This document shows positions 34,914-43,244 of a stretch of DNA of 64,000 bases, piece after piece; within the stretch, counting starts at the first letter, position 1; each line of letters opens with the position of its first letter. The notes beneath the pieces were generated by a model that was not told where the DNA came from, searched no databases, and worked only from the letters and a program-made list of their open reading frames with translations. The DNA lies in the NCBI GenBank assembly GCA_902780785.1, contig CACZGS010000012.1, positions 1 through 64,000 on the forward strand, given 5' to 3'. This stretch comes from Oscillospiraceae bacterium (GTDB lineage: Bacteria; Bacillota; Clostridia; Saccharofermentanales; Saccharofermentanaceae). The translations under genes were made by a program, and so were the position numbers.

Positions 34914-34942
34914 ATTATAGTTAGCAGTTGCTAACTTGTCAA
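34914..34942 (-). promoter_or_regulatory. feoAB promoter P1 with operator in spacer
   Basis: Minus strand consensus TTGACA (plus 34937-34942), 17-bp spacer, TATAAT (plus 34914-34919), with GTTAGC-N4-GCTAAC at 34920-34935. It is a copy of the module 33 bp downstream, differing at about three of 29 positions. Confidence 0.82.
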
Positions 34943-34995
34943 TATGTCCCCCTAACATTACGATTTTGTCACCTATTTTCTTAAAAGTAATAAGG

Positions 34996-35001
34996 TATAA
35001 T
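34996..35001 (+). promoter_or_regulatory. -10 seven bases before ATG 35009
   Basis: TATAAT 34996-35001, seven bases upstream of the ATG, no SD: predicted leaderless transcript. The -35 is weak. Confidence 0.45.
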
Positions 35002-35008
35002 TCTCGGT

Positions 35009-36499
35009 ATGGTTATCAAACTATTGAAAAAATATATATTCGTTATTCTCGCAGTCCTCATCGGGGTCGGCGGGTACTTCTATATCCGTGCCGTCGGAAA
35101 CGAATACACATATGTCCGCAGGGACTTCGGCACAAATGTTGATAAGGTTACTGACGTTTACGTTTTCGACCCTGAATCGGAAAGAGGAATGGTCGACATC
35201 GTAAGCTGGGAAAACAGGGATAAGTACGTTGAGATCAAGCTCAGATCCGTAAATCCCGGCAGGGTCTTCATTATGATCAAAGGCGAGAGATGCCAGACCC
35301 TCCTCATCTTCCACGTCCATAAGAACGGCGTTATCACCGCCGACAGGTTTTTCGGTGACTGCTCCGGTGCAAGTGCCGTTATCACCGCGATCCTGATCTA
35401 TCTTATTGCTCTGGGGATCTATTTCGTCATTAAATTCCGTGAGTCAATGAAGGAGAGCCTTTACAAATACGATAACATCCTCTACATAGGCTTGATCTCA
35501 TTTGATATCTACCTCATCTACAGCCAGATTTGTGCCCTGGTCAATAAGAACGGCATCAACGGCGCCCTGATGACTTCCGTAAGCGCAGCACAATCGATCG
35601 TAATGTTCACGGCTCCGGTGGTCTTCATCGCCACAATATTAGTTACGGTAAGCAACATCCAGCTCATCAGGAAAGAAGGCCGCACCTGGCGCAACATGCT
35701 CGGCCTGATCTTAGGCGTTATCCTGGGAATCGGCTGCCTTCTTCCCTATTTTATCTGGTTATGGATGTTCTATACGGATGTCATCGATACGCACTATGAG
35801 AGAGGCTTTGGAAGGTTCTTCGAGATGTTCCTCGAAAACACAGTCTCCTCATACGTTTTCTATCTCGAATGCATACTTCTCGGAACGATAATCATTGCCG
35901 TTAAGGCTGCAAAGCACATTCCCGCATTTGATAAGGATTACATCATCATTCACGGATGCCAGATCAGAAAAGACGGCACGCTTACAAAGCTTTTGCAGTC
36001 ACGCGCAGACAGAGCGATCGAGTTCGCCAAGCTTCAGAAGGAAGCGACCGGCAAGGACATTATTTTCGTGCCCTCAGGCGGAAAAGGAAATGACGAGATC
36101 ATCTCCGAAGGCGAAGCGATCAAGCGTTATCTTCTCGAGAACGGAATAAGCGAAGATAAGATCATAAAAGAGGACGATTCCACGAGCACTGAAGAAAATG
36201 TTAAGCTCGCGATGGATAAGATGAGAGACAACTTCGGTTCAGACGGATATAAAGCAGCATTTGCCACAACGAATTATCACGTATTCAGGACCGGCATGCT
36301 CGCAGATAAGATGGGCCTTAAGACTGAAGGAATCGGCAGCAGGACCAAAGCATATTTCTGGATAAACGCTTTTGTTAGAGAATTCATTGCAACTGTCGTC
36401 AAGGAGAAGAAGACACACATCAAAGTAGCGCTCATCCTCCTTGCAGTAAATGTAATTAGCGTATTGATGTTGTACATTTCAGAAGGTATTCTGTCATAA
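35009..36499 (+). CDS. YdcF/DUF218-family membrane protein
   Basis: Residues 1-310 contain an N-terminal helix, an extracellular segment (about 30-115) and about five more membrane helices. Residues 310-470 are a DUF218 (YdcF/SanA/ElyC) domain: YIIIHGCQIRKDGTLTKLLQ, FVPSGGKGNDEIISEGEAIK, DDSTSTEENV and TTNYHVFRTGMLA carry the conserved polar residues. The family is tied to envelope maintenance, activity unknown. Divergent from feoAB and 29 bp before the GH43 gene, which may share its transcript. Confidence 0.88.
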   Translation: MVIKLLKKYIFVILAVLIGVGGYFYIRAVGNEYTYVRRDFGTNVDKVTDVYVFDPESERGMVDIVSWENRDKYVEIKLRSVNPGRVFIMIKGERCQTLLIFHVHKNGVITADRFFGDCSGASAVITAILIYLIALGIYFVIKFRESMKESLYKYDNILYIGLISFDIYLIYSQICALVNKNGINGALMTSVSAAQSIVMFTAPVVFIATILVTVSNIQLIRKEGRTWRNMLGLILGVILGIGCLLPYFIWLWMFYTDVIDTHYERGFGRFFEMFLENTVSSYVFYLECILLGTIIIAVKAAKHIPAFDKDYIIIHGCQIRKDGTLTKLLQSRADRAIEFAKLQKEATGKDIIFVPSGGKGNDEIISEGEAIKRYLLENGISEDKIIKEDDSTSTEENVKLAMDKMRDNFGSDGYKAAFATTNYHVFRTGMLADKMGLKTEGIGSRTKAYFWINAFVREFIATVVKEKKTHIKVALILLAVNVISVLMLYISEGILS

Positions 36500-36528
36500 G
36501 TGATCTATAAAAAAGTGAGGTGCTAATC

Positions 36529-38001
36529 ATGGAGAACAAAAAGATCGTAACCGGCGCAAACCCTTATATGCCTTTGTGGGAACACGTTCCGGACGGAGAG
36601 CCCAGAGTATTCACATATCAAGGCGAGACCAGGATCTATCTTTACGGTTCTCACGACACAAAGAAGACCGACTACTGCGGTCCCGATTATGTCGTATGGT
36701 CAGCACCCGTTGACGATCCCACCAACTGGACATGCCACGGCATCTGCTACACGGCATCCGACGGCGGCGATCTTTATGCACCTGACGTAGTCCAGAAGGG
36801 CGACACATTCTACATGTACGCAGCAGAGAACCGCGGTTCTTCGATCATGCTCGTCACATCAAAGTGCCCCTGGGGGCCTTTTACAAATCCCGTCAAGACA
36901 GAACTCGGATTCGATCCCGGCATCCTTGTCGATGACGACGGCAGAACATACGCATTCTGGGGCTTCTGCGAATCCCACGCAGGCGAGCTCAACGACGATA
37001 TGGCAACACTTAAGCCTGAGACAGTAAGACATCACATCATGGGCCACTCAAAGCCTTTCTGGATCAAGGAAGACGACGGCCATGTTAACCCCGTTGACGG
37101 CTTCTTCGAAGCATCAAGCCCGCGTAAGATCAACGGCAAATATGTCCTCATCTATTCCAAGCGCTATGAATATCCGAAGCCGGAGAACGGCGTATTCGGA
37201 AGCTGCAACGGCTTCCTGTCCTACAAGTGGGCAGACACACCTTTGGGTGACTACCAGCCCGGCGGAGACATCAGCTTCAACGGCGGCGAAGTCATCACAG
37301 GACCTGACGGCAACGGCATCATGACATACCAGTGGGGCAACAACCACGGCTCACTCATGAAGGTCAAGGACCAGTGGTATGTCTTCTATCACAGACAGAC
37401 AGGCTGCAACGAATATTCACGCCAGGCAATGGTCGAACCCGTCGATATCGCAATGGGCAAGGACGGCAAGATCTACATCGGCAAGATCACATATGAGAAC
37501 GGCGAGCCCGTAAGCTCCGACGTTGTCGAAGCAACATCACAAGGCTTCTATCTCGACGGTCTTGATGCATTCGCTGTTATCTCCGCAGGCTACACATGCC
37601 ACATGTACGACGGTCTCGGAAAGCCCATGTATCAGGGCAACGCCGAAGGCACGAACGAAGGCGTCAGAGTCGCTCACATCCAGCCTGTTTACGAAGGCGA
37701 TTCCTCACCTGTCGTAGACATCCAGAGCGGCGCAACGATCGGCTTCAAGTATCTTAACTTCGGCACAGAAGGCGCTTCCAAAGCCGAGCTCACAGGCGAC
37801 ATTCCTGCAGGCTTCAAGATCTCCATCCGCCTCGATTCTTATGACGGAAAAACCGTCTCAACTGCTGAAGTTTCAGAAGATTCCAAGGCTGTTGTTTTCG
37901 AGCTCTCCGAAAAGATCACGGGCAAGCATGCGGTCTATTTTGAATTTAAGACCGAAAATGCGGAAGATAGAGCGATTTTTGACTTCTTTAGATTTCAATA
38001 A
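36529..38001 (+). CDS. glycoside hydrolase family 43
   Basis: About 490 residues, no signal peptide, so it should act in the cytoplasm on imported oligosaccharides. The five-blade propeller (about 10-330) carries family features: NPYMPLWEHVPDGEPRVF with catalytic-base region, YAPDVVQKGDTFYMY (transition-state Asp), GFFEASSPRKINGKY with the proposed acid Glu, and later HGSLMKV. A beta-sandwich, possibly carbohydrate-binding, domain follows (about 365-490). Arabinofuranosidase or xylosidase activity is likely, not resolved. ATG 36529 follows SD GAGGTG; in-frame GTG 36520 lies within that SD. Confidence 0.92.
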   Translation: MENKKIVTGANPYMPLWEHVPDGEPRVFTYQGETRIYLYGSHDTKKTDYCGPDYVVWSAPVDDPTNWTCHGICYTASDGGDLYAPDVVQKGDTFYMYAAENRGSSIMLVTSKCPWGPFTNPVKTELGFDPGILVDDDGRTYAFWGFCESHAGELNDDMATLKPETVRHHIMGHSKPFWIKEDDGHVNPVDGFFEASSPRKINGKYVLIYSKRYEYPKPENGVFGSCNGFLSYKWADTPLGDYQPGGDISFNGGEVITGPDGNGIMTYQWGNNHGSLMKVKDQWYVFYHRQTGCNEYSRQAMVEPVDIAMGKDGKIYIGKITYENGEPVSSDVVEATSQGFYLDGLDAFAVISAGYTCHMYDGLGKPMYQGNAEGTNEGVRVAHIQPVYEGDSSPVVDIQSGATIGFKYLNFGTEGASKAELTGDIPAGFKISIRLDSYDGKTVSTAEVSEDSKAVVFELSEKITGKHAVYFEFKTENAEDRAIFDFFRFQ

Positions 38002-38068
38002 TAAAGAAAATATGATATTCTTTCGGTATCGCAATTAATCCATCGCATTAAAATCTGGGAGGCAGACA

Positions 38069-38626
38069 ATGGGGGCAAGGATTGCCAGGGTCATCAGTGT
38101 TATTACAATACTGTCCGTTTTTTGCATGCTCTTAACCTCCTGCGGCAACAAAAAGCAGCCTGCCTACGTGCTTGAAGCCAGAGAAGAATCCGGCATCGTT
38201 CAGGCTTACGACGCTTACTTCGAACTCGACGGAAATTCTCTCAAGGAAGTAAAGCAGGTCCGCTATGAGAACCTGATCCAGAGATCTAACAGCTACGCCG
38301 AGATCACCTTCCAGACATATTCATTCAAGGCTGATTCCACGAACGGAAATCCCTCCGATTTCATCTTCACGCAGAACGCCACGGATACGATGTCTTTCGA
38401 CAAGCCCACGCTTATTAAGTTCCTGCGCAAGATGGGCGTATTCTGGACCGGCGAGATCCAGATCCGCATGTCCGAATTCGACGGCTACATCATCCTCGAA
38501 GCATGGCACACCGACACGAGCGCTGTGACCGAGGTCAAGACGGGCCTTTTCAGGAACGGCAAATACATTGAACTTCCGAAGGGTTCATCGCTTAAATCGA
38601 TCAATAAGATCTACAAAAAGAAGTAA
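38069..38626 (+). CDS. lipoprotein, unknown function
   Basis: Signal peptide with lipobox LTSC (Cys about 26), then 160 residues of mostly beta character, ending in a Lys-rich tail. SD GGGAGG precedes ATG 38069. I do not recognise the family. It follows GH43 by 67 bp and is closed by a bidirectional terminator. Confidence 0.8.
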   Translation: MGARIARVISVITILSVFCMLLTSCGNKKQPAYVLEAREESGIVQAYDAYFELDGNSLKEVKQVRYENLIQRSNSYAEITFQTYSFKADSTNGNPSDFIFTQNATDTMSFDKPTLIKFLRKMGVFWTGEIQIRMSEFDGYIILEAWHTDTSAVTEVKTGLFRNGKYIELPKGSSLKSINKIYKKK

Positions 38627-38630
38627 TCAA

Positions 38631-38655
38631 AAACGGTGCATTGAATGCGCCGTTT
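38631..38655. terminator. bidirectional terminator
   Basis: AAACGGTGC pairs with GCGCCGTTT (one G-U) between convergent genes; the minus side has T5, the plus side TTTATTG. Confidence 0.75.
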
Positions 38656-38664
38656 ATTGTTTGC

Positions 38665-39444
38665 TTACTTATTCTCCTTCTCCCTCTCAAAAGCGACCAA
38701 TCCGATCTTCGTCGGGTGATCAAGGAGGATCACGTCCTTGCCCTTGTTCTTTCTGAACAGGAGCATGCACGATATAAGGATGTCGCCGGCGCCGCCCATG
38801 ATCTGGAGCGCTGCGATGCACATTACAACGAAGTTGCCGATGAAGATCGACACGATTCCGAGAACGATGCCGAGGATCGTCATGGGCATCATGGAGCCTA
38901 AGATGTAGATAGGCTTTGAGAGCGGCGATGCGCATGTGCAGTAAGGTGTGAGGTTCTCTTTCTGGAAGCCGAATTCGATGTCTTTCGAGCCATTCTCAGC
39001 GCCGATCGACCAGAACCAGCCGTGGATCTTCTCGTGCAGGATCACCAAAGGGATCGTGCCGAGTATAATGCCGAATAGACCTGCAAAATAAAGGACCGGA
39101 TTTGTTCTCATGATCTCGCCGATATTCGGCAGGCCGTTGCGAAGGATATATCCCGCAGCGACTGCAGCGATAAAAGGCAGTGTAAGAAGTATTCCGACGA
39201 AGTTGGCGGTAACTATCGAGATAAGGATGTCCTCGCGCTTATAGCCCTGCGCAAGGAGCTTTTTCTCCTTCTCGTCAAAAGCTGCCTGGCGCTTGATCTC
39301 AGCTTCGGTCAGCACGTGGCCGTCGCTGTTTTTGACATGCTTTTCCTTTTTCTTCCGGGATACTTTTCCGGATGCCTTTTGAGCTTCCTTCTCCTCAGCA
39401 GCCTGAAGCTGCTCGAGCATCTCCTGGTTTTTATCTTCACTCAT
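38665..39444 (-). CDS. DUF3267 zincin-like membrane protein
   Basis: A charged, helical N-terminus (1-75) precedes about four membrane helices. LVILHEKIHGWFW carries an HExxH zinc-protease motif at the end of the second helix, and the fold matches DUF3267 putative membrane zincins. The long soluble Lys/Glu-rich N-terminus is not usual. A role in intramembrane proteolysis is possible, unproven. Confidence 0.82.
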   Translation of the reverse strand: MSEDKNQEMLEQLQAAEEKEAQKASGKVSRKKKEKHVKNSDGHVLTEAEIKRQAAFDEKEKKLLAQGYKREDILISIVTANFVGILLTLPFIAAVAAGYILRNGLPNIGEIMRTNPVLYFAGLFGIILGTIPLVILHEKIHGWFWSIGAENGSKDIEFGFQKENLTPYCTCASPLSKPIYILGSMMPMTILGIVLGIVSIFIGNFVVMCIAALQIMGGAGDILISCMLLFRKNKGKDVILLDHPTKIGLVAFEREKENK

Positions 39445-39534
39445 TAAAGTAAACTCCTCATGTTTTGGGCGTGTCTAAGCGCCCCGCAAAATACCAACCG
39501 CGAGATTGTATCATAATACTTTGATATTTGCGAA

Positions 39535-40029
39535 TTACCGCTCGCCTACCGTGATCCACTCGCCCGTATCTGGATCCTGCATGGTGAATGTCAGAAGGCC
39601 TACTGAATCAGGATCGCTCTTGCTGACCCTGATGTGCTGATATCCGAACTGCTTGTATACTGTGCCCTTGTCGGTCTTCATATTATTGTAATTCACGGCG
39701 ACGTGCATCTTGTAGACTTCGCCGTTCTCATCCTTGCCCACTCCCTCGTTCGGATAGCTGATCTTCTTATATGACACGGCCTTGCCGTCCATCTTCTCAA
39801 AGAAATCCTCCCACTCTTTCTCAAGATCGTGATTCTTCTTCACCTCAGGCGAGAACAGATCGCAAAGGCTGTCTATGTCTTCGTCCTTTATGTATTCGAA
39901 GATCTTCTCAGCGTCAAGCTTTTCGAGATTTTTGGGATCGTTCTTAACGTTCTTTATCAGTGCGCATCCGAAAAGCTGGAGCGCCATCAGCACGCACAGA
40001 ACAAGCGCGCTAAATCTTTTAATTCTCAT
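39535..40029 (-). CDS. DUF5104-like lipoprotein
   Basis: Start ATG 40029 overlaps the upstream hydrolase stop as ATGA, with SD AGAGGA ahead. Signal peptide with lipobox FGC (Cys about 22), then a roughly 140-residue domain resembling DUF5104: LCDLFSPEVKK, AVNYNNMKTDKGTVYKQFGY, and the TGEWITVGE end. Function unknown. Last gene of the TetR operon. Confidence 0.75.
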   Translation of the reverse strand: MRIKRFSALVLCVLMALQLFGCALIKNVKNDPKNLEKLDAEKIFEYIKDEDIDSLCDLFSPEVKKNHDLEKEWEDFFEKMDGKAVSYKKISYPNEGVGKDENGEVYKMHVAVNYNNMKTDKGTVYKQFGYQHIRVSKSDPDSVGLLTFTMQDPDTGEWITVGER

Positions 40030-40862
40030 AATTCCTCTATCCACGACATAAATTTATCGAGTGTTTTGTTTTCGCTTCGCTCGAAAAGAAAACACCCCGC
40101 AGTATACCACGAATGAGTATTTCTCTTATCTTCGACTTCGTAGATCTCGAATTTGTTGCCAAGCTCTTTTGCCTTATCCGCAAAGTCTTCGGCACACTCG
40201 AATTCCATAAGCCCGTCGTGCCTGCTCTGTATAAGGAGCATCGGAATATCACTCTTATCCATGAGCGATCTGGGCTCGCCTTCCGTCCTGTCATAGCCTT
40301 TCGCGAAAAGCATTCCCGTAAGCATCTTCAATGTCATGGTCTGGCCGACTCTGAAGCTGTACGGCCCTCCGAAACCGACGTAACCGATAATGTCTGACAC
40401 ATCGACTTTGTACTGCTCCTGCACTTTCCTGCTGAAACACATGATCGACGACAGGTGTGCGCCCGCAGAAGGCCCTGAGAGAACGATCTTCGATGTGTCG
40501 ATACCCTTCTCCTTCAGATACTTTAAGGCCGTATTAAAAGCCGCACAGACGTCTTCTATCTGCACGGGATATTTATTCTTCGGCGACAGCCTGTAACCCA
40601 ATGAGACAAAGCGGTAACCGGCCCTTGCCATGTTCTGTCCGACATAGTCGAAGAACTTCGGATTGCCTGCATTCCAGCCTCCGCCGTGAACCCAGACAAC
40701 GACCTTGTCGCTTACTCTTTTCGCAGGCTCGTAGTACAGGAAATACTGTTCCTTATCGCTTCCGTAATCCACACGTTCCGGCGTGAACTCCTTCTTCGTC
40801 TTGAACAGGAGCCTGTAGTAGATCGGGTAGTAACTGAAGTTTTCTCTGATGTAATCGATCAT
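40026..40862 (-). CDS. HSL-type alpha/beta hydrolase
   Basis: Esterase-like, 278 residues. Oxyanion motif VHGGGWNAG (about 54-62), nucleophile elbow SGPSAGAHL (Ser near 138), Asp in SRHDGLMEF and His in NTHSWY. The HGGGW signature marks the hormone-sensitive-lipase group acting on short-chain or aryl esters. It overlaps the upstream hydrolase by four bases. Confidence 0.9.
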   Translation of the reverse strand: MIDYIRENFSYYPIYYRLLFKTKKEFTPERVDYGSDKEQYFLYYEPAKRVSDKVVVWVHGGGWNAGNPKFFDYVGQNMARAGYRFVSLGYRLSPKNKYPVQIEDVCAAFNTALKYLKEKGIDTSKIVLSGPSAGAHLSSIMCFSRKVQEQYKVDVSDIIGYVGFGGPYSFRVGQTMTLKMLTGMLFAKGYDRTEGEPRSLMDKSDIPMLLIQSRHDGLMEFECAEDFADKAKELGNKFEIYEVEDKRNTHSWYTAGCFLFERSENKTLDKFMSWIEEL

Positions 40863-41611
40863 GCGCTTATAAAACTCCTGACTTCCTCATACCACTGTTC
40901 GGGCTTGAAGCACGCGAGCTCGGCGTGTCCAAGACCGTCAAAAGATCTGATCTCAGTCTGAGGATTGATCTTCTTCATCCTGACCGCACACTTCGCTGAT
41001 ACCGACTCGTTTCCTTTTGTTCCATGCATGAAAAGGATCTTCATGCCGCTTTTGTATTCTGGATATTCGAAGTGCGAGAATACTGAATCGATTATGTTAT
41101 TTACCGATACCATGATCATGTTTTCGGCGATCTTAATGTAGTAAGGGATCATGTTCTCAGGAAGAAAGTCTTTCTTTGCCTGCTCTAATATCTTTGCATC
41201 ATGCATTTTCGACTTCATGATTATCGTTTTATAGTTCGACTTCATTATTGCCTTCATCAGACCGTTGACCTTAGTCAGCGGAGCTCCGTCAAGCACCAGG
41301 TTCTCAATACTCAGGTCTTCACTTTTAGCAAGAGTTGCAGCGATCCTTCCGCCCATCGACAAGCCGGCAAGAAGATAAATATCTCCGTTCAGTTCTTCCA
41401 TAATGTAATCGTGTATCTTCGCTGTCTCCTCTTCAATCGAATGGAATACCGTTGGCGTTAATTCCGTGTGCCCGTCAAGCTCAGGAACGACAACATAGTA
41501 ATCCTTGGAAAACTTCTCGATCGAATAGTTCCAAATCTGCCACGGTGTAAGCATTCCGTGGATCAGCACTACCGCCTTGTTCTCTTTATTGCCGTATGTG
41601 TGGAATATCAT
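40859..41611 (-). CDS. alpha/beta hydrolase
   Basis: A 250-residue hydrolase. VVLIHGMLTPWQIW gives the oxyanion loop, AGLSMGGRIAA the nucleophile elbow (Ser near 96), and a late His in GLGHAELA. The N-terminus opens directly on the fold, with no signal peptide. Its four-base overlaps with both neighbours show tight coupling in the TetR operon. Substrate unknown. Confidence 0.88.
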   Translation of the reverse strand: MIFHTYGNKENKAVVLIHGMLTPWQIWNYSIEKFSKDYYVVVPELDGHTELTPTVFHSIEEETAKIHDYIMEELNGDIYLLAGLSMGGRIAATLAKSEDLSIENLVLDGAPLTKVNGLMKAIMKSNYKTIIMKSKMHDAKILEQAKKDFLPENMIPYYIKIAENMIMVSVNNIIDSVFSHFEYPEYKSGMKILFMHGTKGNESVSAKCAVRMKKINPQTEIRSFDGLGHAELACFKPEQWYEEVRSFISA

Positions 41612-42285
41612 TTTGCTGCCTTTCCGCCCATCATGAGCACTACTGATGTCGCAAGGTTCCTGTACATGTCGTCGATCTTATATTTGCCTTCAATGTGCTC
41701 TGCCTTGAAGCATTCTGTGAGCACATATCCGGACTGGATCCCGTGATAATTTACGATGAAGAACTGAATGATCTGATCGACTTGTGTTGTGGGCTCCAGC
41801 CTGTTTTCCTTAACAACTTTATTCAGGAATTCCGTCATGGCTTCCGTCGCATAAAGCAGCGGGCTCTGCTCGTCCTTATTAAGTCTTCTCGCGATATTCA
41901 TAGCACGTTCGGGGTCTGTCATCGCAAGCATGTCGCCGTAGATCGAGACCTTCAGAAGATCCGTTCCGACCTCCTTCATGTAGTCAGCGAGCATCTGGCA
42001 GATATCGTAAATAGTCTGCTCCCAATTCTTAATGTCAGCCTTTGCGAGGATCTCATCAAGCCTGTCATCGATCCTGTTCTCCGAATTGATCGTTATGACC
42101 AGGTCCTTAAACACTTCATCAAGATCCTTGTAGTACCTGTAAATAACACCATGCGAAAAGCCTGTCTCCGCGATAATGTCCTTCATGTCTATGGAAGTTA
42201 TCGGCTTTCTGGTGCACACGCGGTAAGCCGCATCGATTATCTCGCGGCGCTTCTTCTCATAGTATTCTTCGCTTACCTTGGGCAT
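41608..42285 (-). CDS. TetR-family regulator
   Basis: A 225-residue TetR repressor. Helix-turn-helix near residues 27-47 (DMKDIIAETGFSHGVIYRYY), then an all-helical ligand domain. First gene of a four-gene operon with two hydrolases and a lipoprotein, and likely controls it through the palindrome at 42304-42328. The ligand may be an ester or lipid handled by the hydrolases, an inference. Confidence 0.93.
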   Translation of the reverse strand: MPKVSEEYYEKKRREIIDAAYRVCTRKPITSIDMKDIIAETGFSHGVIYRYYKDLDEVFKDLVITINSENRIDDRLDEILAKADIKNWEQTIYDICQMLADYMKEVGTDLLKVSIYGDMLAMTDPERAMNIARRLNKDEQSPLLYATEAMTEFLNKVVKENRLEPTTQVDQIIQFFIVNYHGIQSGYVLTECFKAEHIEGKYKIDDMYRNLATSVVLMMGGKAAK

Positions 42286-42303
42286 TTATTGGCCTCCGTA
42301 TTG

Positions 42304-42350
42304 TTAAAATGACACAGTGTCATTTTAATTTGTTTGTATGAGGTTGTCAA
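42304..42350 (-). promoter_or_regulatory. TetR operon promoter and operator
   Basis: Minus strand TTGACA (plus 42345-42350), 17-bp spacer, TAAAAT (plus 42322-42327). A perfect palindrome, arms TTAAAATGACA (42304-42314) and TGTCATTTTAA (42318-42328) around CAG, covers the -10 and start site, as expected for autorepression. Confidence 0.8.
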
Positions 42351-42392
42351 GACGTATACCCCCTGAGGGTATGCGAGGGTTTTCAAACATAA

Positions 42393-42436
42393 ACCTACCT
42401 ACTAAAATCGAAAAAATCGCAATTTAGTACGTAGGT
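42393..42436. repeat. 44-bp palindromic repeat, copy 1
   Basis: Arms ACCTACCTACTAAA and TTTAGTACGTAGGT around a 16-nt centre. It differs by a single base from copy 2 at 42574-42617. Confidence 0.8.
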
Positions 42437-42573
42437 CTTGCTCTGTTTTCGCTTTGAAAAATGCTTTTGGGGGCGCCAGAGACCTTTTTCGCCCTCTCAA
42501 AACCCCGAAAAACCTGATAAACCGGCCTGACGGGCACCCTTTTACGGCTTAAAACACTCAATATACCCCCACC

Positions 42574-42617
42574 ACCTACGTACTAAAATCGAAAAAATCG
42601 CAATTTAGTACGTAGGT
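42574..42617. repeat. 44-bp palindromic repeat, copy 2
   Basis: Arms ACCTACGTACTAAA and TTTAGTACGTAGGT form a perfect 14-bp dyad. With copy 1 it brackets 137 bp that hold no gene, like the ends of a small non-coding element. Confidence 0.8.
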
Positions 42618-42621
42618 CCGG

Positions 42622-42683
42622 TTCAGGCGCGGTCAAAAAGTCGTTACGCCAGTTTCAGGCGCGGTCAAAAAACTATTACGCCG
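42622..42683. repeat. two tandem 32-bp repeats
   Basis: TTCAGGCGCGGTCAAAAA is repeated at 42622 and 42654, each followed four bases later by TTACGCC. They lie just past the DinB-like stop and beside palindrome copy 2. Confidence 0.8.
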
Positions 42684-42696
42684 GTCGGCTTAAGGC

Positions 42697-43221
42697 TTAT
42701 ATCTTCGTCTGCCCTCCGCGGTACCTGCCGAAGAACACGCCGTCATCGATATACTTGTCGGCATCAGATACCCACATGGGGAACTTGCCTGTTGCGACTG
42801 CGACCTGGCCGTTCAACATGCCCGTGTGGAATGACAGGTGGCGGTACTGGCGCAGCACTAACTCCATACGCGTGAAGCGGCACCCTTCAGGACATTCATA
42901 GAGCATGTCATCAGACAGAGAATCCAGATAGTCCAGAGTCTTCTTCTCAACCGAATCCAAGTACTCAAGGAGCTGCTCATCGGAGAGCACGACGGACGTC
43001 GGATTATCCGGGTTGTCCATGCCCTCTTCGTGGAAGGAAGGCTCCTCGTAGACGTTGGGGTTGATGAACCACTTGTCAGCCGAGTGAAGCGCGTGGTAGA
43101 CCCAGCGCCAGCAGGGTGCGCCGCAGCAGAGGGCGTCTCTGTCGTATGCTTTGATCGATGTCCTGATATTAAGAAAATTCGGTACAACAGTTCTTTTGAT
43201 TATCATTACCAAGTCATTCAT
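42697..43221 (-). CDS. DinB-like putative metal-dependent protein
   Basis: A 174-residue helical-bundle protein of the DinB/YfiT superfamily. His residues in YHALHSADKW and RQYRHLSFHTGML occupy the places of the metal-binding triad. Start ATG 43221 is chosen: SD GGAGGAT lies seven bases ahead, while upstream in-frame ATGs at 43245 and 43236 have none. Family members act in thiol-dependent transfer or stress; role here unknown. Confidence 0.82.
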   Translation of the reverse strand: MNDLVMIIKRTVVPNFLNIRTSIKAYDRDALCCGAPCWRWVYHALHSADKWFINPNVYEEPSFHEEGMDNPDNPTSVVLSDEQLLEYLDSVEKKTLDYLDSLSDDMLYECPEGCRFTRMELVLRQYRHLSFHTGMLNGQVAVATGKFPMWVSDADKYIDDGVFFGRYRGGQTKI

Positions 43222-43244
43222 TTTCTTATCCTCCATGCAAAACA

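Noticed and set aside
34833..34958. N-terminal extension of FeoB with two LATANYN repeats
   Set aside because: The repeats are the translated promoter-operator modules, upstream of the true start.
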